Positions 8,549 to 17,314 of a stretch of DNA of 38,846 bases are shown here, piece by piece. The notes below the pieces were generated by a model. That model searched no databases and was not told the origin of the DNA. It worked only from the letters and a program-made list of their open reading frames with translations. This stretch comes from Actinomycetota bacterium. Its GTDB lineage: Bacteria; Actinomycetota; Actinomycetes; Nanopelagicales; Nanopelagicaceae. The stretch covers positions 1 through 38,846 of the forward strand of contig RGZI01000007.1 in NCBI GenBank assembly GCA_010031635.1, given 5' to 3'. Position 1 is the first letter of the stretch, and every line of letters begins with the position of its first letter. A program made the translations under genes and the position numbers.

Positions 8549-8560
8549 TACTCTTTACCA
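8549..8560 (+). promoter_or_regulatory. Putative leaderless -10 box for mshC
   Basis: TACTCT at 8549-8554 lies 6 bases before the mshC ATG, so transcription would begin at or next to the start codon. The string GGTACTCTTTA is repeated before metH. No convincing -35 box is visible. Confidence 0.45.
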
Positions 8561-9796
8561 ATGCAAAGTTGGACATCACTTTCGGTACCTAACTACAAAG
8601 TTAAAGTGGATTCAAAGGTTAGAATTTGGGATACCGAAGCACAGGCAATAGCTGAGGTTACCGAGACAGAGATCAAGTTATATGTCTGCGGCATAACTCC
8701 TTACGATGCAACACATATGGGACATGCCGCCACCTATATAACTTTTGATCTATTACAACGGCTCCTGATGATTCAAGGTAGAAATGTTTCTTATGTTCAA
8801 AATATTACCGATGTCGATGATCCTTTATTAGAACGTGCAATTAGAGATAACTTGGATTGGCGAGATCTTGCAACAAAAGAAATTGAACTCTTTAAAGATG
8901 ATATGAGCGCACTACGAGTTTTGCCCCCTCAGCATTACATAGGTGCGGTTGAAGCGATTCCTCTAGTTATTAAAGCTATTGAGAAACTAATCGATAAAGG
9001 GGCGGTTTATAAGATTGATCATGATTTATATTTTGATATCTCCTCAGATTTAAATTTTGGGGATCGCTCACATTTATCAATTGATCAGATGATTGAAATT
9101 TTTGCACAACGTGGTGGCGACCCTACTTTGGTTGGTAAACGGAATAAATTGGATTGCTTGTTATGGAGAGCTCATCGCGAAGGAGAGCCAAGTTGGGATT
9201 CACCTTTTGGAGCCGGACGACCTGGGTGGCACATTGAATGCACCGCTATCGCACTTGAGTATTTAGGGAGTTCAATCACAATTCAAGGCGGAGGATCAGA
9301 TTTAATTTTTCCACATCATGAAATGTGCGCAGCCCAAGGCGAGGTAATGAACAACGCAACCTTTGCTCAATATTTTATGCACACTGGAATGATCGGGTAT
9401 CAAGGCGAAAAGATGAGTAAGTCAAAAGGTAATTTGGTTTTTGTATCAAGACTTCGAGAAGCAGGCATTGATGCAATGGCGATCCGACTAGCCCTGCTTG
9501 CCAATCATTACCGAAGTGATCGTGAATGGGATGATGCACTGTTACAAGATGCTACGGATCGTCTAGCTAAGTGGCGAAAAGGTTTTGCTAAACCAGAGGG
9601 ACCTGAAATCGAGGCGACAATCTCTAATGTAGTAGATGCACTCAATAATGATCTGGACACAACGAAAGCTTTGGCCCATATTGATTCTTGGGCTGAAAAA
9701 GCGATTGCAGATTCAAATTCAGAAAAAAATTCAAAATTATCAAATACTGGAACTTTGGCAAGATTTGTTGACTCGGTTTTGGGAATAGCTATTTAA
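8561..9796 (+). CDS. mshC: Mycothiol ligase: L-cysteine:1D-myo-inositol 2-amino-2-deoxy-alpha-D-glucopyranoside ligase
   Basis: Joins cysteine to GlcN-inositol with ATP, the third enzymatic step of mycothiol synthesis (cytoplasmic). At 411 residues it is the size of MshC and shorter than cysteinyl-tRNA synthetase. It starts with the MshC-type MQSW and has YVCGITPYDATHMGHAATY (HIGH-like motif with the first zinc Cys). Other motifs are AQRGGDP, GWHIECTAIALEYLG and GGGSDLIFPHHEMCAAQ, and the KMSKS-like MSKSKGN. The gene follows the SCO1664-like gene by 13 bases and probably has its own leaderless start. It overlaps the convergent PAC2 gene by 4 bases at the stops. Its presence indicates that this organism makes mycothiol. 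Confidence 0.95.
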   Translation: MQSWTSLSVPNYKVKVDSKVRIWDTEAQAIAEVTETEIKLYVCGITPYDATHMGHAATYITFDLLQRLLMIQGRNVSYVQNITDVDDPLLERAIRDNLDWRDLATKEIELFKDDMSALRVLPPQHYIGAVEAIPLVIKAIEKLIDKGAVYKIDHDLYFDISSDLNFGDRSHLSIDQMIEIFAQRGGDPTLVGKRNKLDCLLWRAHREGEPSWDSPFGAGRPGWHIECTAIALEYLGSSITIQGGGSDLIFPHHEMCAAQGEVMNNATFAQYFMHTGMIGYQGEKMSKSKGNLVFVSRLREAGIDAMAIRLALLANHYRSDREWDDALLQDATDRLAKWRKGFAKPEGPEIEATISNVVDALNNDLDTTKALAHIDSWAEKAIADSNSEKNSKLSNTGTLARFVDSVLGIAI

Positions 9797-10647
9797 GTAA
9801 GCGGGTTATCTTCTCCACGCCGACGTAAGTATCTTTCGAATTCGCGGGCTATCGCTTCGCCTGTTGCTTCCGGCAAATCTGCTTCATCTTTACTTTCCTC
9901 TAAAGATTTTACGTAGTCAGCAATCTCTGAATCTTCTTGTGAAAGTTGATCTACCCCAATTTCCCAGGCTTTTGCATCTTCAGGTAATTCCCCTAGGTCT
10001 ATCGACAACTCCAATAAATCTTCCAAATGATTTAGCAGTGAAAGTGTCGCCTTAGGACATGGGGGAGAAGAAACGTAATGCGGAATTGCGGCCCAAATTG
10101 ATAGCGCATCGATATCTCTTTGGTTACAGGCATCCTGGATCGCACCGAGAATTCCGGTAGGACCCTCATAGCGACTCATTTCCAAACCAAGACGCTCACC
10201 AAATTCAGGTCTAGCCGCGGTCGCCGTTACTGGTATCGGACGGGTATGTGGAACATCTGCCAATAACGAACCCAGACAGACAACCATTGAAATATCTAGG
10301 TCTTCTCCAAGGTCGAGTAGTTGCCCAACGAAAGAACGCCACTTCAAAGAAGGTTCAACACCGGAGACTAAAATTAGATCGCGATCATAATTTGGCAAGG
10401 AAACGCCACGAACAGTTGTGGTTGGCCAGGTCAGCGAGCGATTAAAGGATTCATCGACGGAAACGATAGGTCGATTATTTTGGTAATCATAAAATTCTTC
10501 GGTGTCGAATTCACCAATCGGCTGAACAGGCCAAATGCTCGCAAGATGTTCTATGGCCGCAGAGGCAGCTTCTCCGGCGTCGTTCCAACCAGAAAAGGCC
10601 AGAATCATTATTGGCGATCGGAGTTGCGGTATGCCCAATATCTCCAT
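9793..10647 (-). CDS. PAC2 family protein (proteasome assembly chaperone-like)
   Basis: 284 residues with the actinobacterial PAC2 pattern: N-terminal LRSPIMILAFSGWNDAGEAASAAIEHL, then LVSGVEPSLKWRSF, VCLGSLLADVPHTRPIPVTA and a C-terminal acidic tail with EFERYLRRRGE. PAC2 proteins are related to eukaryotic and archaeal proteasome assembly chaperones. In bacteria their job is not established. It diverges from metH across 44 bases, with a TAGTGT box six bases before its ATG that suggests a leaderless transcript. Its presence is of interest because the proteasome genes are missing from their usual place further along in this window. Confidence 0.88.
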   Translation of the reverse strand: MEILGIPQLRSPIMILAFSGWNDAGEAASAAIEHLASIWPVQPIGEFDTEEFYDYQNNRPIVSVDESFNRSLTWPTTTVRGVSLPNYDRDLILVSGVEPSLKWRSFVGQLLDLGEDLDISMVVCLGSLLADVPHTRPIPVTATAARPEFGERLGLEMSRYEGPTGILGAIQDACNQRDIDALSIWAAIPHYVSSPPCPKATLSLLNHLEDLLELSIDLGELPEDAKAWEIGVDQLSQEDSEIADYVKSLEESKDEADLPEATGEAIAREFERYLRRRGEDNPLT

Positions 10648-10691
10648 GACCTAACACTAGAGCAGAAGCCTTAACCGGTACTCTTTAGCAA
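10648..10691. promoter_or_regulatory. Divergent leaderless promoters for PAC2 and metH
   Basis: Within 44 bases there are two opposed TANNNT boxes. TAGTGT on the minus strand (10659-10654) lies 6 bases before the PAC2 ATG. TACTCT on the plus strand (10679-10684) lies 7 bases before the metH ATG. The metH box shares GGTACTCTTTA with the mshC upstream region. There is no room for a cobalamin riboswitch. Confidence 0.5.
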
Positions 10692-13600
10692 ATGATGAGC
10701 CTGCGCGAAAGCCTTTCCAGCCGAGTATTGGTGGCTGATGGGGCTATGGGGACGATGTTGCAGGCCCAAAATCCAACTATGGAAGATTTCCAAGGTTTGG
10801 AAGGGTGCAATGAGATTTTAAATGTCACCCGTCCCGACATGGTCGCATCCGTGCACAACGCTTATTTAGAAGTTGGCGTAGATGCCATCGAAACTAATAC
10901 TTTTGGTGCGAATTGGGCAAATTTAGCGGAGTATGAAGCGGAAGATCGGATTTATGAATTAGCGCTAGCGGGAGCAAAAATCGCGCGTGAGTGCGCAGAT
11001 AATTTTTCAACACCTGAACATCCGCGGTATGTACTTGGCTCTTTGGGGCCTGGAACAAAGTTGCCAACACTAGGACATACAACTTATGAATATTTAAGAA
11101 ATGCTTATGAAGTTGCCGCTAAAGGATTAATTGATGGCGGTTGTGATGGATTGTTAATCGAAACTGCGCAAGATCTTTTACAAGCAAAGGCAGCAGTCAA
11201 TGGTTCTAGAACTGCTATCAAAAATGCAGGTAAAGATATTTACTTAATGGCACAAGTCACTGTGGAGGCAACCGGAACAATGTTGCTTGGTAGTGAAATT
11301 GGAGCGGCACTCACAGCGCTAGAGCCACTTGGTATTGATTCAATCGGCCTTAACTGTGCGACTGGTCCTACGGAGATGAGTGAACATCTAAGGCAGTTAT
11401 CTCAACAAACTGAAATTGCAATCACTTGTATGCCCAATGCTGGGTTGCCAGTTTTAGGTGCTAACGGTGCTCATTATCCGCTTTCTCCGATTGATTTAGC
11501 TAAAGCACTTAAGGTTTTTATTGACGATTATGGTTTAAATTTTATTGGCGGTTGTTGTGGAACCACTCCTGAACATCTCAAAGAGGTTGTCGCGATTGCG
11601 AATCTAGAGAAACCAATGGTGCGAGTAATCCCAGTGGAAGCCTCAGTTGCTTCCTTGTACCAACAGGTCTCATTACGCCAAGACAAAACTTATTTAGCAA
11701 TAGGTGAAAAAACTAATGCAAACGGATCTCGTGCATTTAAAGAAGCGATGTTGTCGGAGAATTGGGAACAATGCTTGGAAATTGCCAGAGACCAAATCAG
11801 AGATGGCGCGCACATGTTGGATCTTTGTGTTGATTACGTCGGGCGTGATGGTGCAATCGACATGAGTCTTTTAGCAGAAAAACTAGCAACTTCCTCAACC
11901 TTACCTATCGTGCTTGATTCCACTGAACCCAAAGTAATAAAAGCTGGTTTAGAGAGATTAGGTGGTCGGGCGGTTATCAACTCCGTTAATTATGAAGATG
12001 GTGACGGTGCCGACTCGCGTTTTACCAAGATGATGGAGTTAGTTGGCGAACATGGATGTGCTGTAATCGCATTAACGATAGATGAAGAAGGTCAAGCCAG
12101 AACAGCAGATTTGAAAGTGGCGATCGCAACACGTCTGATCAAAGATTTAAAAAATAAATGGAGGATGAGAGTAGAAGACATCATTATTGACGCACTAACT
12201 TTTCCGGTAGCAACAGGCCAAGAGGAGACTCGTCGCGATGGCTTGGAAACAATTAATGCGATACGTGAGATTCGCCGACTTTATCCGGGGGTACAAACAA
12301 CTTTAGGTGTAAGTAACATTTCTTTCGGTCTTAACCCAGCAGCACGGATTGTGCTGAATTCGGTTTTCCTACATGAAGCCGTAAACGCAGGTTTAACTTC
12401 AGCGATAGTCCATCCTTCAAAAATCACTCCCTTCGCGCGCATCTCAGAGGAAGTCAAGGAAGTCGCTCTAGATTTGATTTACGATAGACGGAAATATGAA
12501 AATGATCTGGTTACATATGATCCACTCACAAGATTTCTAGATCTATTTGAGGGAGTAGAGGCGGCTTCAGGGCGCGCAAGCAGAGCTGAAGAGTTGCTTC
12601 TCTTGCCGCTGCAAGAAAGATTGCAAAGACGAATCATCGATGGAGAACGTGCCGGCCTAGAGGCAGATTTAGATTTAGCAATGGCAGAAGGAATTAAACC
12701 CTTAGCGATCATTAACGACCATCTGCTTGAAGGCATGAAAACTGTAGGTGAGTTATTTGGTAAAGGTGAGATGCAACTGCCCTTTGTGCTCTCATCCGCG
12801 GAAGTTATGAAATTGGCAGTGGCATTTTTAGAGCCAAAAATGGAAAAGACCGATGATGAAGGTCGTGGAAGAATTTTACTTGCCACCGTAAAAGGTGATG
12901 TTCACGATATTGGCAAGAATCTGGTGGATATCATCCTGTCTAATAATGGATATGAAGTAGTAAATATTGGAATTAAACAACCAATCAACGCAATTCTTGA
13001 CGCGGCCGAAAATGAAAATGTTGATGTAATTGGGTTAAGTGGATTGCTAGTTAAGTCAACAGTAATTATGAAAGAAAATTTAGAAGAAATTACTGCTCGC
13101 AAATTGGATCAAAAGTGGCCAATTATTTTGGGTGGCGCTGCTTTAACGAGGTCGTATGTTGAACAAGATCTTGCTGATCAATTCCCCGGAACTGTTAGAT
13201 ATGCAAGAGATGCTTTTGAAGGCTTACGTCTAATGGATACTTTAATGGGTATCAAACGTGGAGTAGCAGGGGCCGAATTGCCAGAGTTGAAAAAACGACG
13301 CACCAAGGTTACTTCTCCAGAGGAAAGTGTTGTAGATACCTTAAGAAGTGATCTTTCGATAAGTAATGAAATCCCTAAGCCACCTTTTTGGGGATCACGG
13401 GTTGTTAAAGGAGTTCCACTTGCAGATTATGCAGGAATGCTTGATGAGCGAGCCTTATTTGTTGGCCAATGGGGTTTGAAAAGTGCAAGAGGTGAGTATG
13501 AGGCAATGGTCGAATCTGAGGGACGCCCGCGTCTGCGGAATTTGTTAAATGAAGTTCAAACTAATGCTTGGTTAGAAGCAGCTGTTGTTTATGGATACTT

Positions 13601-14156
13601 CCCTTGCTACAGCGAAGGTAATGATTTAATTATTTTAGAAGAGGATCAAAAAACTGAAAGAACGCGATTCTCTTTCCCTCGTCAGAGAAGAGATCGACGT
13701 TTATGTTTGGCAGATTTTTTTGCATCCAAAGAAAGTGGGAAGATTGATGTTGTCTCTTTCCATGTAGTGACTATGGGTGAAGCGATTAGCAAAGCAACAG
13801 CAAAATTATTTGCCGCCGGATCATTCAGGGAGTATTTAGAGTTGCATGGCTTATCGGTTCAACTTACCGAGAGTCTGGCTGAATATTGGCATGCAAGGAT
13901 TAGATCTGAAATTGGTTTTGCCAAGGAAGATAGTCCGGAACTATCTGATCTATTAGATCAAGGTTACCGAGGTTCGCGTTACTCTTTTGGATACCCGGCT
14001 TGTCCAGATATAGAACAACAAGTTCAACTCTGTAAATTACTAGAGCCAGAAAGAATTGGAGTTGAACTCTCTGAGGAGTTCCAACTACATCCCGAACAAT
14101 CAACTTCAGCAATAATTGTCCACCATCCTGAAGCGAAATATTTCAACGCGACGTGA
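10692..14156 (+). CDS. metH: Cobalamin-dependent methionine synthase
   Basis: Transfers a methyl group from 5-methyltetrahydrofolate to homocysteine through cobalamin. All four modules are present in 1154 residues. The homocysteine domain (1-~310) carries zinc cysteines in GLNCATGP and GGCCGTTPEHL. The pterin domain (~335-610) carries EKTNANGS and a conserved VLDSTEP. The cobalamin cap and binding domain (~640-880) carries the cobalt-histidine motif GDVHDIGKNLVD and GLSGLLVKS. The activation domain (~910-1154) carries RFSFPRQRRD and YPACPD. The length is normal, so the enzyme appears intact. It overlaps the next gene, a HAD phosphatase, by 4 bases. A leaderless start at ATG 10692 is likely; the following ATG at 10695 is an alternative. 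Confidence 0.97.
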   Translation: MMSLRESLSSRVLVADGAMGTMLQAQNPTMEDFQGLEGCNEILNVTRPDMVASVHNAYLEVGVDAIETNTFGANWANLAEYEAEDRIYELALAGAKIARECADNFSTPEHPRYVLGSLGPGTKLPTLGHTTYEYLRNAYEVAAKGLIDGGCDGLLIETAQDLLQAKAAVNGSRTAIKNAGKDIYLMAQVTVEATGTMLLGSEIGAALTALEPLGIDSIGLNCATGPTEMSEHLRQLSQQTEIAITCMPNAGLPVLGANGAHYPLSPIDLAKALKVFIDDYGLNFIGGCCGTTPEHLKEVVAIANLEKPMVRVIPVEASVASLYQQVSLRQDKTYLAIGEKTNANGSRAFKEAMLSENWEQCLEIARDQIRDGAHMLDLCVDYVGRDGAIDMSLLAEKLATSSTLPIVLDSTEPKVIKAGLERLGGRAVINSVNYEDGDGADSRFTKMMELVGEHGCAVIALTIDEEGQARTADLKVAIATRLIKDLKNKWRMRVEDIIIDALTFPVATGQEETRRDGLETINAIREIRRLYPGVQTTLGVSNISFGLNPAARIVLNSVFLHEAVNAGLTSAIVHPSKITPFARISEEVKEVALDLIYDRRKYENDLVTYDPLTRFLDLFEGVEAASGRASRAEELLLLPLQERLQRRIIDGERAGLEADLDLAMAEGIKPLAIINDHLLEGMKTVGELFGKGEMQLPFVLSSAEVMKLAVAFLEPKMEKTDDEGRGRILLATVKGDVHDIGKNLVDIILSNNGYEVVNIGIKQPINAILDAAENENVDVIGLSGLLVKSTVIMKENLEEITARKLDQKWPIILGGAALTRSYVEQDLADQFPGTVRYARDAFEGLRLMDTLMGIKRGVAGAELPELKKRRTKVTSPEESVVDTLRSDLSISNEIPKPPFWGSRVVKGVPLADYAGMLDERALFVGQWGLKSARGEYEAMVESEGRPRLRNLLNEVQTNAWLEAAVVYGYFPCYSEGNDLIILEEDQKTERTRFSFPRQRRDRRLCLADFFASKESGKIDVVSFHVVTMGEAISKATAKLFAAGSFREYLELHGLSVQLTESLAEYWHARIRSEIGFAKEDSPELSDLLDQGYRGSRYSFGYPACPDIEQQVQLCKLLEPERIGVELSEEFQLHPEQSTSAIIVHHPEAKYFNAT

Positions 14157-14806
14157 TCTTTCCGCAAGCAATTTTCTTTGATATGGATGGGCTTTCAGTT
14201 GATACCGAGCCTTTATGGTTAAAGACAGAGGTTGAATTAGCAAATGAGTATGGCGCAGATTGGTCGTTGGCAGATCAGGCTCATTGTTTAGGTGGCCCCA
14301 TGTCCAAAGTTGGAATCTATCTCGGCGAAAAAAGCGGCCGTGCTGATCTGGCGGAATGGTTTTCTGATGAGATGGTTCGTCGGATGGTGCAACGTTGTTC
14401 TTCGGGCGTCGCCTATATGCCTGGAGTTGAAGAGTTATTAACCGAGATATCCGCACTTGAGATACCAATTGCATTAGTTTCAGCCAGTCCGCGGCCGATA
14501 GTTGATGCGGTATTGAACGGGCTAAGTAAAAATTATTATCAGTTTTCGATATCTGCTTCAGAGGTAACCAGAAGTAAACCTTTTCCGGATCCATACCTTT
14601 TGGCCGCTGAGAGATTTGCTGTGGATATAAGTGAATCTATAGTTCTGGAAGATTCAGCCACGGGGGTCGCTTCCGCAACGGCAGCCGGAGCATATGTTGT
14701 GGCGGTTCCACATTTAGTTCCCATAGAAACAGCCCCACGCAGAATCATTTTAAAAACCTTAGAAAATTTAACAGTTGCTGAATTGGTAAAGCAGTTTAAC
14801 CGCTAA
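14153..14806 (+). CDS. HAD superfamily hydrolase (beta-phosphoglucomutase-like)
   Basis: 217 residues of HAD subfamily IA. The nucleophile motif is FFDMDGLSVDTEPL (catalytic Asp pair). VSASPRP gives the second motif, KPFPDPYLL holds the third-motif Lys, and LEDSATGVASATAAG provides the acidic metal residues. A helical cap (residues ~20-90) follows the first motif, as in sugar-phosphate and nucleotide phosphatases. The GTG start overlaps the metH stop codon, so translation is probably coupled. In actinobacteria this HAD gene commonly follows metH; its substrate is not known. It converges with the RecB-like gene, overlapping by 11 bases. Confidence 0.87.
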   Translation: MIFPQAIFFDMDGLSVDTEPLWLKTEVELANEYGADWSLADQAHCLGGPMSKVGIYLGEKSGRADLAEWFSDEMVRRMVQRCSSGVAYMPGVEELLTEISALEIPIALVSASPRPIVDAVLNGLSKNYYQFSISASEVTRSKPFPDPYLLAAERFAVDISESIVLEDSATGVASATAAGAYVVAVPHLVPIETAPRRIILKTLENLTVAELVKQFNR

Positions 14807-15602
14807 CTTGTTCGGGCAAGGGTGGGGGAGTTCCACCAAATTCAGGACAGATTGATTGGTGTGCGCACCAATCGCATAATTTACTTTTCTTAGGTTTCCA
14901 AAGACCAGTTTCATGTGAAAGTTGGATATCTGACCAAATGGATAATATCTTTCCTTCAGTTTTCACCAACTCTGCTTCAGTTGGCTCACTGATCAATCGA
15001 TTTTTATCGCCTAAATAAAGAAGTTGCAATCTTTTTGGAATCTTTCCAAGAGTGCGCCAAAGTATCAGAGCGTAGAAACGCATTTGAAAAAGTGATTTCT
15101 CTTCATATCCAGCTCTTGGTGATTTCCCGGTCTTGTAATCTACGATTCTAATTTCCCCAGTTGGGGCAATATCAAGTCGATCTATATAGCCATGAATCAT
15201 CGGACCATCTTCCATCTGATACTCAACAAATTTTTCTAAATCGGTTGGATCAAAGGACTTGGGGTCTTCAAGCTCGAAATACCGATCTAACAATGAGTGG
15301 GCACTGATCAGCCATTGATCTAAGTCAACATCTTGAAACATCTCTTGAACACCTGAAGTTTTAACTTTCAACTCATCCCATGTTGGTTTTAGTAAATCAT
15401 GTGCTCGATCAGAGGTTCTTTCTAAGCGAACTAATCCAAATAAATGTTCCAAAACAGAGTGCACCAAGGTTCCCTTTAATGCGTCAGCACTTGGAGGCTC
15501 AGGCAATTTATCAATAACCCTGAAGCGATAAAGTAATGGGCAGTTCATGTAGTCATTTGCGCGGCTTGGCGAGAGCGTATTGCGTCTAGAAGGTGTACTA
15601 AT
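14796..15602 (-). CDS. RecB-family exonuclease (PD-(D/E)XK), probable ATT start
   Basis: A nuclease of the RecB/Cas4-like fold (Rv2119 type). The catalytic core is HGYIDRLD and IRIVDYKTGK. One Cys in NCPLLYRF near the N-terminus and three in CDWCAHQSICPEF near the C-terminus are placed as in iron-sulfur nucleases of the AddB type. The ORF track begins at 15677, but that start lies upstream of the only plausible minus-strand -10 box (TATTCT, 15629-15624) and inside trmI. The conserved N-terminus (LSPSRANDYMNCP) has no upstream in-frame ATG, GTG or TTG after the promoter. ATT at 15602 follows GGGGAG by six bases and is the best candidate, giving 268 residues; ACG or ATA just before it are alternatives. 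Its DNA-repair role is inferred. Confidence 0.82.
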   Translation of the reverse strand: MSTPSRRNTLSPSRANDYMNCPLLYRFRVIDKLPEPPSADALKGTLVHSVLEHLFGLVRLERTSDRAHDLLKPTWDELKVKTSGVQEMFQDVDLDQWLISAHSLLDRYFELEDPKSFDPTDLEKFVEYQMEDGPMIHGYIDRLDIAPTGEIRIVDYKTGKSPRAGYEEKSLFQMRFYALILWRTLGKIPKRLQLLYLGDKNRLISEPTEAELVKTEGKILSIWSDIQLSHETGLWKPKKSKLCDWCAHQSICPEFGGTPPPLPEQVSG

Positions 15603-15620
15603 CGTTATCTCCCCGATAAG

Positions 15621-15631
15621 CCTAGAATAGG
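15621..15631. promoter_or_regulatory. Palindromic bidirectional -10 box for trmI and the RecB-like gene
   Basis: CCTAGAATAGG is an interrupted palindrome. Plus strand: TAGAAT at 15623-15628 ends six bases before the trmI ATG (15635), giving a leaderless trmI mRNA. Minus strand: the same bases read TATTCT, placing the opposite start near 15617, just before GGGGAG (15614-15609). Overlapping opposed -10 boxes are a known way to make divergent transcripts in bacteria. Confidence 0.55.
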
Positions 15632-15634
15632 CAA

Positions 15635-16516
15635 ATGAGTGAAAATGGATTTGTTGAAAGTAGTAGAAGTGGCCCATTGCGAGCGGGCGAACGGATTCAA
15701 TTGACCGATGCCAAAGGAAAATTGCATACGATCACTTTAACTCCCGGAGCCACCTGGCAGGGACACAAAGGTCATATTTCACATGACCAAATTATTGGTT
15801 CTAGCGAAGGTTCGATTTTGCTTTCTACTTTAGGAGCGCCATATTTCTATCAAAGGCCGTTACTGGAAGATTTCGTACTCTCTATGCCTAGAGGTGCAAC
15901 GATTGTTTATCCCAAAGATGCCGCCGAGATAATTGCTTATGGTGACATCCACTCTGGCGACCGGGTGCTCGAAGCAGGAGTTGGAAGTGGAGCTCTTACA
16001 ATTTCATTACTGAGGGCCGTTGGATCAACAGGTCGAGTTTTAAGTATTGAACGCCGCGCAGATTTTGGAGAGATTGCCACTAAAAATATCTCGCTATTTT
16101 TTGGCTCTGCTCATCCTGCTTGGGAGTTGCAGATCAACTCCTTTCAAGATGCCATAATCGCAGAGAAGTTTGACCGCGTTGTATTAGATATGTTGGCTCC
16201 ATGGGATTGTGTAGAAATTACTTCGCAAATTTTGCGACCAGGTGGAGTATTTATTGGATATGTAACTACAACAACGCAATTGTCGCGATTGGTAGAGGCG
16301 CTGCGAGCAAACCCCCTATTTACTGAACCTGAATCTTGGGAAAGTTTACATCGGCCATGGCATGTTGAATCTTTATCTGTTCGTCCAGAACACCGGATGA
16401 TCAGTCATACTGGCTTTTTAGTAAGAAGCAGAAGAGTTGCTGATGGAGTAGCAGCCATGCGAAAGAGAAGGAGACCTTCCAAACCAGGTGAGGAAGATTT
16501 ACTCGATCAGGAGTAA
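15635..16516 (+). CDS. trmI: tRNA (adenine-58-N1)-methyltransferase
   Basis: Methylates A58 in the T-loop of tRNA using S-adenosylmethionine (Rv2118c/TrmI family, tetrameric). The 293 residues comprise a small N-terminal beta domain (~1-80) and a Rossmann methyltransferase with SAM motif VLEAGVGSGALTISLLRAVG. The family catalytic region VVLDMLAPWDC follows, and VTTTTQLSRLVEAL is also present. The C-terminal tail is basic (RKRRRPSKPG). It diverges from the RecB-like gene, an arrangement seen in mycobacteria (Rv2118c/Rv2119). Beyond it, mycobacteria carry the proteasome ATPase gene mpa; here the next gene is a convergent cyclophilin. Confidence 0.93.
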   Translation: MSENGFVESSRSGPLRAGERIQLTDAKGKLHTITLTPGATWQGHKGHISHDQIIGSSEGSILLSTLGAPYFYQRPLLEDFVLSMPRGATIVYPKDAAEIIAYGDIHSGDRVLEAGVGSGALTISLLRAVGSTGRVLSIERRADFGEIATKNISLFFGSAHPAWELQINSFQDAIIAEKFDRVVLDMLAPWDCVEITSQILRPGGVFIGYVTTTTQLSRLVEALRANPLFTEPESWESLHRPWHVESLSVRPEHRMISHTGFLVRSRRVADGVAAMRKRRRPSKPGEEDLLDQE

Positions 16517-16540
16517 CTAGTAAAGGTTTGGCTTGACTAA

Positions 16541-17269
16541 TTACTTAACAGTTGCGTTAATAATTTCGACCGTTGATTTAGGTGCTCCATCGCCGCTTCC
16601 ATCAGCAGTACCGTATGCAGCAATTGATTTAACGATATCTAAACCTTGAGTGATCTTTCCCCAGAGGGTGTAATTCGCTCCCAAAGTCGTATTGTCATAA
16701 ACCAAAAAGAATTGACTTCCATTTGTATTTGGACCGGAGTTGGCCATTGCAACTGATCCGGCTGGATAATTGTTATCTGCTTGAGCAGGCAAATTCTCAT
16801 CCTTGAAATTGAAGTTTGGTCCACCGCCACCAGTGCCAGTTGGATCGCCGCATTGCAACACAAATAAACCCTGAGTTGTTAACCGATGACAGATAGTTCC
16901 ATCGTAATATTTACCTTTAGCTAAAAATGCCAATGTGGAAACAGTGATTGGAGCCTTGACTCCGTCTGCTTCAATAACAATTTCTCCACAGTTTGTTTGT
17001 AATGTAAAGGTATAAGTTTTTGCCGGCAGAACACCATTTGGAGCACCTACATCTTTGGCAGGTGAGCCTTTTGCGGCACTTGGCTTACAAGGACCACCCG
17101 CAACTGGTGCGGCTGATTCACTTGGCGCGGGAGTACTAGAAGAAGCAGATTCTGAAGGTGCTGCTTGGTCATCAGTTGTTCCGGTTGTCGAGCAACCAGC
17201 AAGAAGGATGCCACCGATCAGAAGTGTCGCTATTGCCAATGGGGATTTGGAGTGAATGCTCATAGTCAT
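16541..17269 (-). CDS. Cyclophilin-type peptidyl-prolyl isomerase, lipoprotein
   Basis: 242 residues. A hydrophobic signal segment ends in the lipobox LLAGC (Cys about residue 26), so it should be lipid-anchored on the outer face of the membrane. lnt and the Tat genes occur in the same window, but the signal lacks twin arginines and is Sec-type. A Ser/Pro/Ala-rich spacer (~27-75) leads to the cyclophilin domain, with HRLTTQGLFVLQCGDPTGTG (catalytic Arg, Phe and Gln positions) and NTNGSQFFL. It speeds prolyl isomerisation of exported proteins. A TAGAAT box lies six bases before ATG 17269, suggesting a leaderless mRNA; ATG 17263 is the alternative start. It diverges from pafB. Confidence 0.9.
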   Translation of the reverse strand: MTMSIHSKSPLAIATLLIGGILLAGCSTTGTTDDQAAPSESASSSTPAPSESAAPVAGGPCKPSAAKGSPAKDVGAPNGVLPAKTYTFTLQTNCGEIVIEADGVKAPITVSTLAFLAKGKYYDGTICHRLTTQGLFVLQCGDPTGTGGGGPNFNFKDENLPAQADNNYPAGSVAMANSGPNTNGSQFFLVYDNTTLGANYTLWGKITQGLDIVKSIAAYGTADGSGDGAPKSTVEIINATVK

Positions 17270-17314
17270 ATCCGTATTCTACATATTTTTGAGTGAGTCG
17301 CTAACATTCTTGAC
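17270..17314. promoter_or_regulatory. Divergent leaderless promoters for the cyclophilin gene and pafB
   Basis: Minus strand: TAGAAT (17281-17276) then six bases to ATG 17269. Plus strand: TAACAT (17302-17307) then seven bases to ATG 17315. No clear -35 boxes are visible in the remaining bases. Confidence 0.5.

Noticed and set aside
10648-10691. Cobalamin riboswitch before metH
   Set aside because: Only 44 bases separate metH from the divergent PAC2 gene and the start appears leaderless, leaving no space for the element.
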